From contig JAGOBX010000126.1 of the NCBI GenBank assembly GCA_017999075.1, positions 1 through 8,746 of the forward strand: 8,746 nt of DNA. The letters run 5' to 3'. This DNA is from Candidatus Babelota bacterium. Lineage in GTDB: Bacteria > JAGOBX01. Below are positions 6,385-8,746 of the stretch, piece by piece. Position 1 is the first letter of the stretch. Every line of letters starts with the position of its first letter. The translations under genes were made by a program, and so were the position numbers. The notes beneath the pieces were generated by a model. That model ran no database searches. It worked only from the letters and a program-made list of their open reading frames with translations, and had not been told where the DNA came from.

Positions 6385-7781
6385 TAAGAATACTTGTTGT
6401 TGACGATAATAAAAGCATCTGCGAAATATTAACTGAAACTTTTACTGATAAAGGGTATAAAACAGAATCCGCAGATTCAGGAGAACATGCTGTAGAATTT
6501 TTAAAATCAGGTGATTTTGATATTGTAGTTACAGATTTGAAAATGAGCGGAGTATCAGGCCTTGATCTGTTAAAATATATAAAACTCAATTATCCTGATA
6601 TTGAAGTTATAATTATCACAGCATTCGGAACAATTGATTCTGCTGTAGAAGCTATGCGGTGCGGCGCTTATGATTTCATTTTGAAACCCTTTAAAATTGA
6701 CGAAATAGAAAAAAAAATCGAGAATATAGTCAAACAAATAAAATTGACTCTTAACAATGAATACCTAACTAAAGAAATAGAGAATATTTTCGATTACAAA
6801 CATATTATAGGACACTCAAAAGGAATTAAAAAAGTCCTTACAGACATTGAAAAAGTTTCCGGAGTCAATTCTACAGTTTTAATTTCCGGTGAAACTGGAA
6901 CAGGGAAAGAATTGGTCGCAAGATACATTCATTACAACAGCCAGAGAAAAAATAATACATTTATCAAAGTGAACTGCGCAGCGCTTCCAACTGAGCTGAT
7001 TGAATCAGAATTATTCGGTCATATAAAAGGCGCTTTCACATCAGCGTATAAGGACAGGGCAGGAAGATTTGAACTTGCTGATAAAGGCACTTTATTCATA
7101 GATGAAATAAGTGAAATTCCTTTGGTAACACAAATGAAATTGTTAAGAGTGCTGCAGGAGCGCGAGTTTGAAAGAGTGGGAAGTTCTGAAACTATTAAAA
7201 CAGATACAAGAATAATAACTTCAACAAACCGTAATCTTGAAGATATGGTTAAACAAAATATGTTCCGGCAGGATTTATTCTATAGGCTAAATGTTTTTCC
7301 GATTACAGTTCCTCCGCTTCGCGAAAGAAAAGACGATATTCCCGAACTCATCAGATATTTTATAAACAAATATGTTAATCTTACAGGCAAAAAAATAAAC
7401 AAAATCGAAAACCAGGTGATAGACATATTGACAGATTACGACTGGCCCGGAAACATACGCGAACTTGAAAATATAATTGAACGAATGATAGTAATTTCCG
7501 GTTCAGACGGTATTATAAACGTAAAAAATATTCCTTCTGAAATCAAAAAAAAATCGGTTAATATAAACCTGGTTAATTTCAACACCACTATATCATTAAA
7601 AACCTTGAAACTTCCTGAACTGATTTCAGAAATCGAAATTAAGCTTATACAGGAACAACTGAAAAAATTCAACAATAACCAAAGTAAAACAGCAGAATCC
7701 ATAGGTATAAGCAGAACTGATTTGCAGTATAAACTAAAAAAATACGGATTGCTGTCAAAAAAATCAGCAAAAGACTTTTAG
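6381..7781 (+). CDS. Sigma-54-dependent response regulator, NtrC family
   Basis: Seen: 466 residues with the full three-domain plan. The receiver domain (about 1-118) has Asp8/Asp9, phospho-acceptor Asp52 in VVTDLKM, Thr80 and Lys102. The AAA+ sigma-54 interaction domain (about 140-365) has Walker A GETGTGKE (170-177), the sigma-54 loop GAFTSA (217-222), Walker B LFIDE (237-241), sensor I Asn282, arginine-finger region FRQDLFYRL (Arg295, Arg301) and WPGNIRELEN (354-363). A Fis-type helix-turn-helix (about 433-454) ends the protein. Known: when phosphorylated it hexamerises at distant enhancers and uses ATP to open sigma-54 promoters. Odd: the motif is normally GAFTGA; the fifth residue is Ser here. 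The ATG overlaps the stop of the molybdenum hydroxylase gene, so the pair is one operon and expression is coupled. No partner kinase is in view. An AAAGG 15 bases upstream is too far to act as a ribosome site. Confidence 0.96.
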   Translation: MIRILVVDDNKSICEILTETFTDKGYKTESADSGEHAVEFLKSGDFDIVVTDLKMSGVSGLDLLKYIKLNYPDIEVIIITAFGTIDSAVEAMRCGAYDFILKPFKIDEIEKKIENIVKQIKLTLNNEYLTKEIENIFDYKHIIGHSKGIKKVLTDIEKVSGVNSTVLISGETGTGKELVARYIHYNSQRKNNTFIKVNCAALPTELIESELFGHIKGAFTSAYKDRAGRFELADKGTLFIDEISEIPLVTQMKLLRVLQEREFERVGSSETIKTDTRIITSTNRNLEDMVKQNMFRQDLFYRLNVFPITVPPLRERKDDIPELIRYFINKYVNLTGKKINKIENQVIDILTDYDWPGNIRELENIIERMIVISGSDGIINVKNIPSEIKKKSVNINLVNFNTTISLKTLKLPELISEIEIKLIQEQLKKFNNNQSKTAESIGISRTDLQYKLKKYGLLSKKSAKDF

Positions 7782-7791
7782 AGTTTTAAAA

Positions 7792-8746
7792 TCAATTTAC
7801 CACTTTAAAAATAAATCCTGAACTATAAGCTGTCATTTCCGGAGCATACATTGATTGAAGTGTTGCTGAACCGGAACGGTAAACACCTGTTTTTGTCGGT
7901 TTTAACCTGTATTTAATCATATATTCGCCGTGAGGGAGCCAACTGATAAACATATTAGTCAATGAATCGCGCGGTTCTTCATAATACGAAAGAGGATTCC
8001 ATTTCCATCCGCTCACCAAAGTTTCAGCTTCAAACCCTGCGGGTTTAGGATCCTTCAAATGCATATATTCAAACTGGCTTCGCGTGTTAATTTTCAATTG
8101 AACTTCAACCTGATCTCCCACTTTAATTTCATCTCCTGATTTTAAAGGTATCAAATGATATTTTCCATCATTTTGTTTTCCGCGAACATAATAAATTCTT
8201 TCTATATTTAATAATCCATTGTTTGACGGTTCCTGAATTTTATCTGTAGAATATATCATTGTCAACGAAGCAAATGCAGTTCCTTTTCCTGTTTTATGTA
8301 TTTTAATTTCCGGTTTTAATTCTGAAGCGGTTTTTCCAGTTTGATATATTCGGACAGGTTTTTCAAGAAAATCGTAAGGTTCAAGAGTAACATTATGTGT
8401 TGAATCGCCCCATACAATTTTATAATTTTCTTCAGTATTCAATGCTCCAGATTTTTGTAAAAAATCAAGCAAAGCAAATATAGCTGCAGCAGAAGCTTTA
8501 GTTGATTTCCAGACATTGCCTTTTCTATTAAATAAAATCCATTGAACCATTCCCGGAATACGTTTATCATCAGGTTTTAATTCCTGAAGAGTTTTTAAAA
8601 AAAACGCGTGTTTTTCAAGCGAATCAGAATACCATACCCACGAATATTTTTCAGGAGTCCAGTAAAAACCTGTTATTTCATCCTCTCTCCCTCCATCAAG
8701 AGCAATCTCAAGAATTTCAAACGCTTTCTTACGTTCTCCGAGATTG
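7792..8746 (-). CDS. Alpha-2-macroglobulin family protein, C-terminal fragment (N-terminus beyond window)
   Basis: Seen: the frame is open from the right edge to TGA 7794, 317 residues, with no start needed inside; the Met at 8550 is internal. The first part (GFYWTP...WVWYSDSLEKHAFFLKTL, then WKSTKASAAAIFALLDFL) is the helical complement-like barrel of bacterial alpha-2-macroglobulins. The last part is the terminal beta domain, with DPKPAGFEAE, the SGWKWN/YYEEPRDSLTN segment, LPHGEYMIKYRLK and SMYAPEMTAYSSG. Known: these are very large periplasmic or lipid-anchored proteins thought to trap proteases or protect the envelope. The signal peptide and any thioester Cys-x-Glu-Gln lie outside the window, so trapping chemistry cannot be judged. 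The gene converges with the NtrC-type regulator with a 10-bp gap and no clear hairpin terminator between them. The WPHG/MYAPE style of C-terminus is the one I associate with Bacteroidota-type members. Confidence 0.9.
   Translation of the reverse strand, partial: NLGERKKAFEILEIALDGGREDEITGFYWTPEKYSWVWYSDSLEKHAFFLKTLQELKPDDKRIPGMVQWILFNRKGNVWKSTKASAAAIFALLDFLQKSGALNTEENYKIVWGDSTHNVTLEPYDFLEKPVRIYQTGKTASELKPEIKIHKTGKGTAFASLTMIYSTDKIQEPSNNGLLNIERIYYVRGKQNDGKYHLIPLKSGDEIKVGDQVEVQLKINTRSQFEYMHLKDPKPAGFEAETLVSGWKWNPLSYYEEPRDSLTNMFISWLPHGEYMIKYRLKPTKTGVYRSGSATLQSMYAPEMTAYSSGFIFKVVN

Noticed and set aside
6326-6589. An 87-residue minus-strand frame across the hydroxylase-regulator junction
   Set aside because: It lies opposite the receiver domain of the NtrC-type regulator and has no recognisable features.
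7436-7702. An 88-residue minus-strand frame
   Set aside because: It is antisense to the C-terminal part of the sigma-54 regulator, where the forward reading is clearly coding.
7765-7800. Possible bidirectional terminator between the convergent genes
   Set aside because: Only short A/T pairings (TTTTA with TAAAA) can be drawn and no GC stem is present; not strong enough to annotate.
7792-8550. Treating the alpha-2-macroglobulin reading as a complete 252-residue protein starting at 8550
   Set aside because: The same frame stays open to base 8746 and encodes further family sequence (GFYWTP...WYSDSLEKHA), so the Met is internal and the gene is cut by the edge.
1-8746. tRNA, rRNA, CRISPR repeats, insertion-sequence ends or toxin-antitoxin genes
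   Set aside because: I looked along both strands and saw no cloverleaf, regularly spaced repeats, transposase motifs or terminal inverted repeats.

Overview
The window is clearly AT-rich DNA from a bacterium, gene-dense, with short gaps and four-base stop/start overlaps. Two things point weakly to the Bacteroidota/Ignavibacteria (FCB) side of the tree. The right-hand gene is the C-terminus of the large alpha-2-macroglobulin-type protein common there, and several starts have no Shine-Dalgarno sequence, although three do. This placement is inference; there is no rRNA or tRNA in the window to settle it.

Layout. Positions 1-1810, minus strand: a two-component pair, an OmpR/CusR-type response regulator followed by a membrane histidine kinase that runs off the left edge; the two overlap by ATGA. 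Positions 1811-2076 are non-coding and hold the likely promoter of that pair. Positions 2077-3886, minus strand: a tight three-gene unit transcribed hisB (imidazoleglycerol-phosphate dehydratase), then a flavodoxin-fold protein, then a YggS/PLPBP pyridoxal-phosphate protein. Positions 3887-4014: a 128-bp divergent promoter region. Positions 4033-7781, plus strand: a molybdenum hydroxylase large subunit (XdhA-like) overlapping by ATGA with an NtrC-type sigma-54 response regulator. Positions 7792-8746, minus strand: the C-terminal 317 residues of an alpha-2-macroglobulin family protein, converging on the regulator with a 10-bp gap and cut by the right edge.

How the genes may work together. The left pair is a standard envelope-sensing two-component system. 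The hisB unit joins one histidine-biosynthesis step to a putative FMN protein and a PLP-homeostasis protein; no other his gene is present. The molybdenum hydroxylase subunit has the molybdenum-site residues of the xanthine dehydrogenase family, but no FeS or FAD partner is encoded here, so it must find its electron-transfer subunits elsewhere. Its translational coupling to a sigma-54 activator, with no kinase beside it, is the least ordinary arrangement in the window. I see no mobile element, CRISPR array, RNA gene or clearly new system. The points worth checking are unusual residues in otherwise recognisable proteins and the enzyme-regulator coupling.
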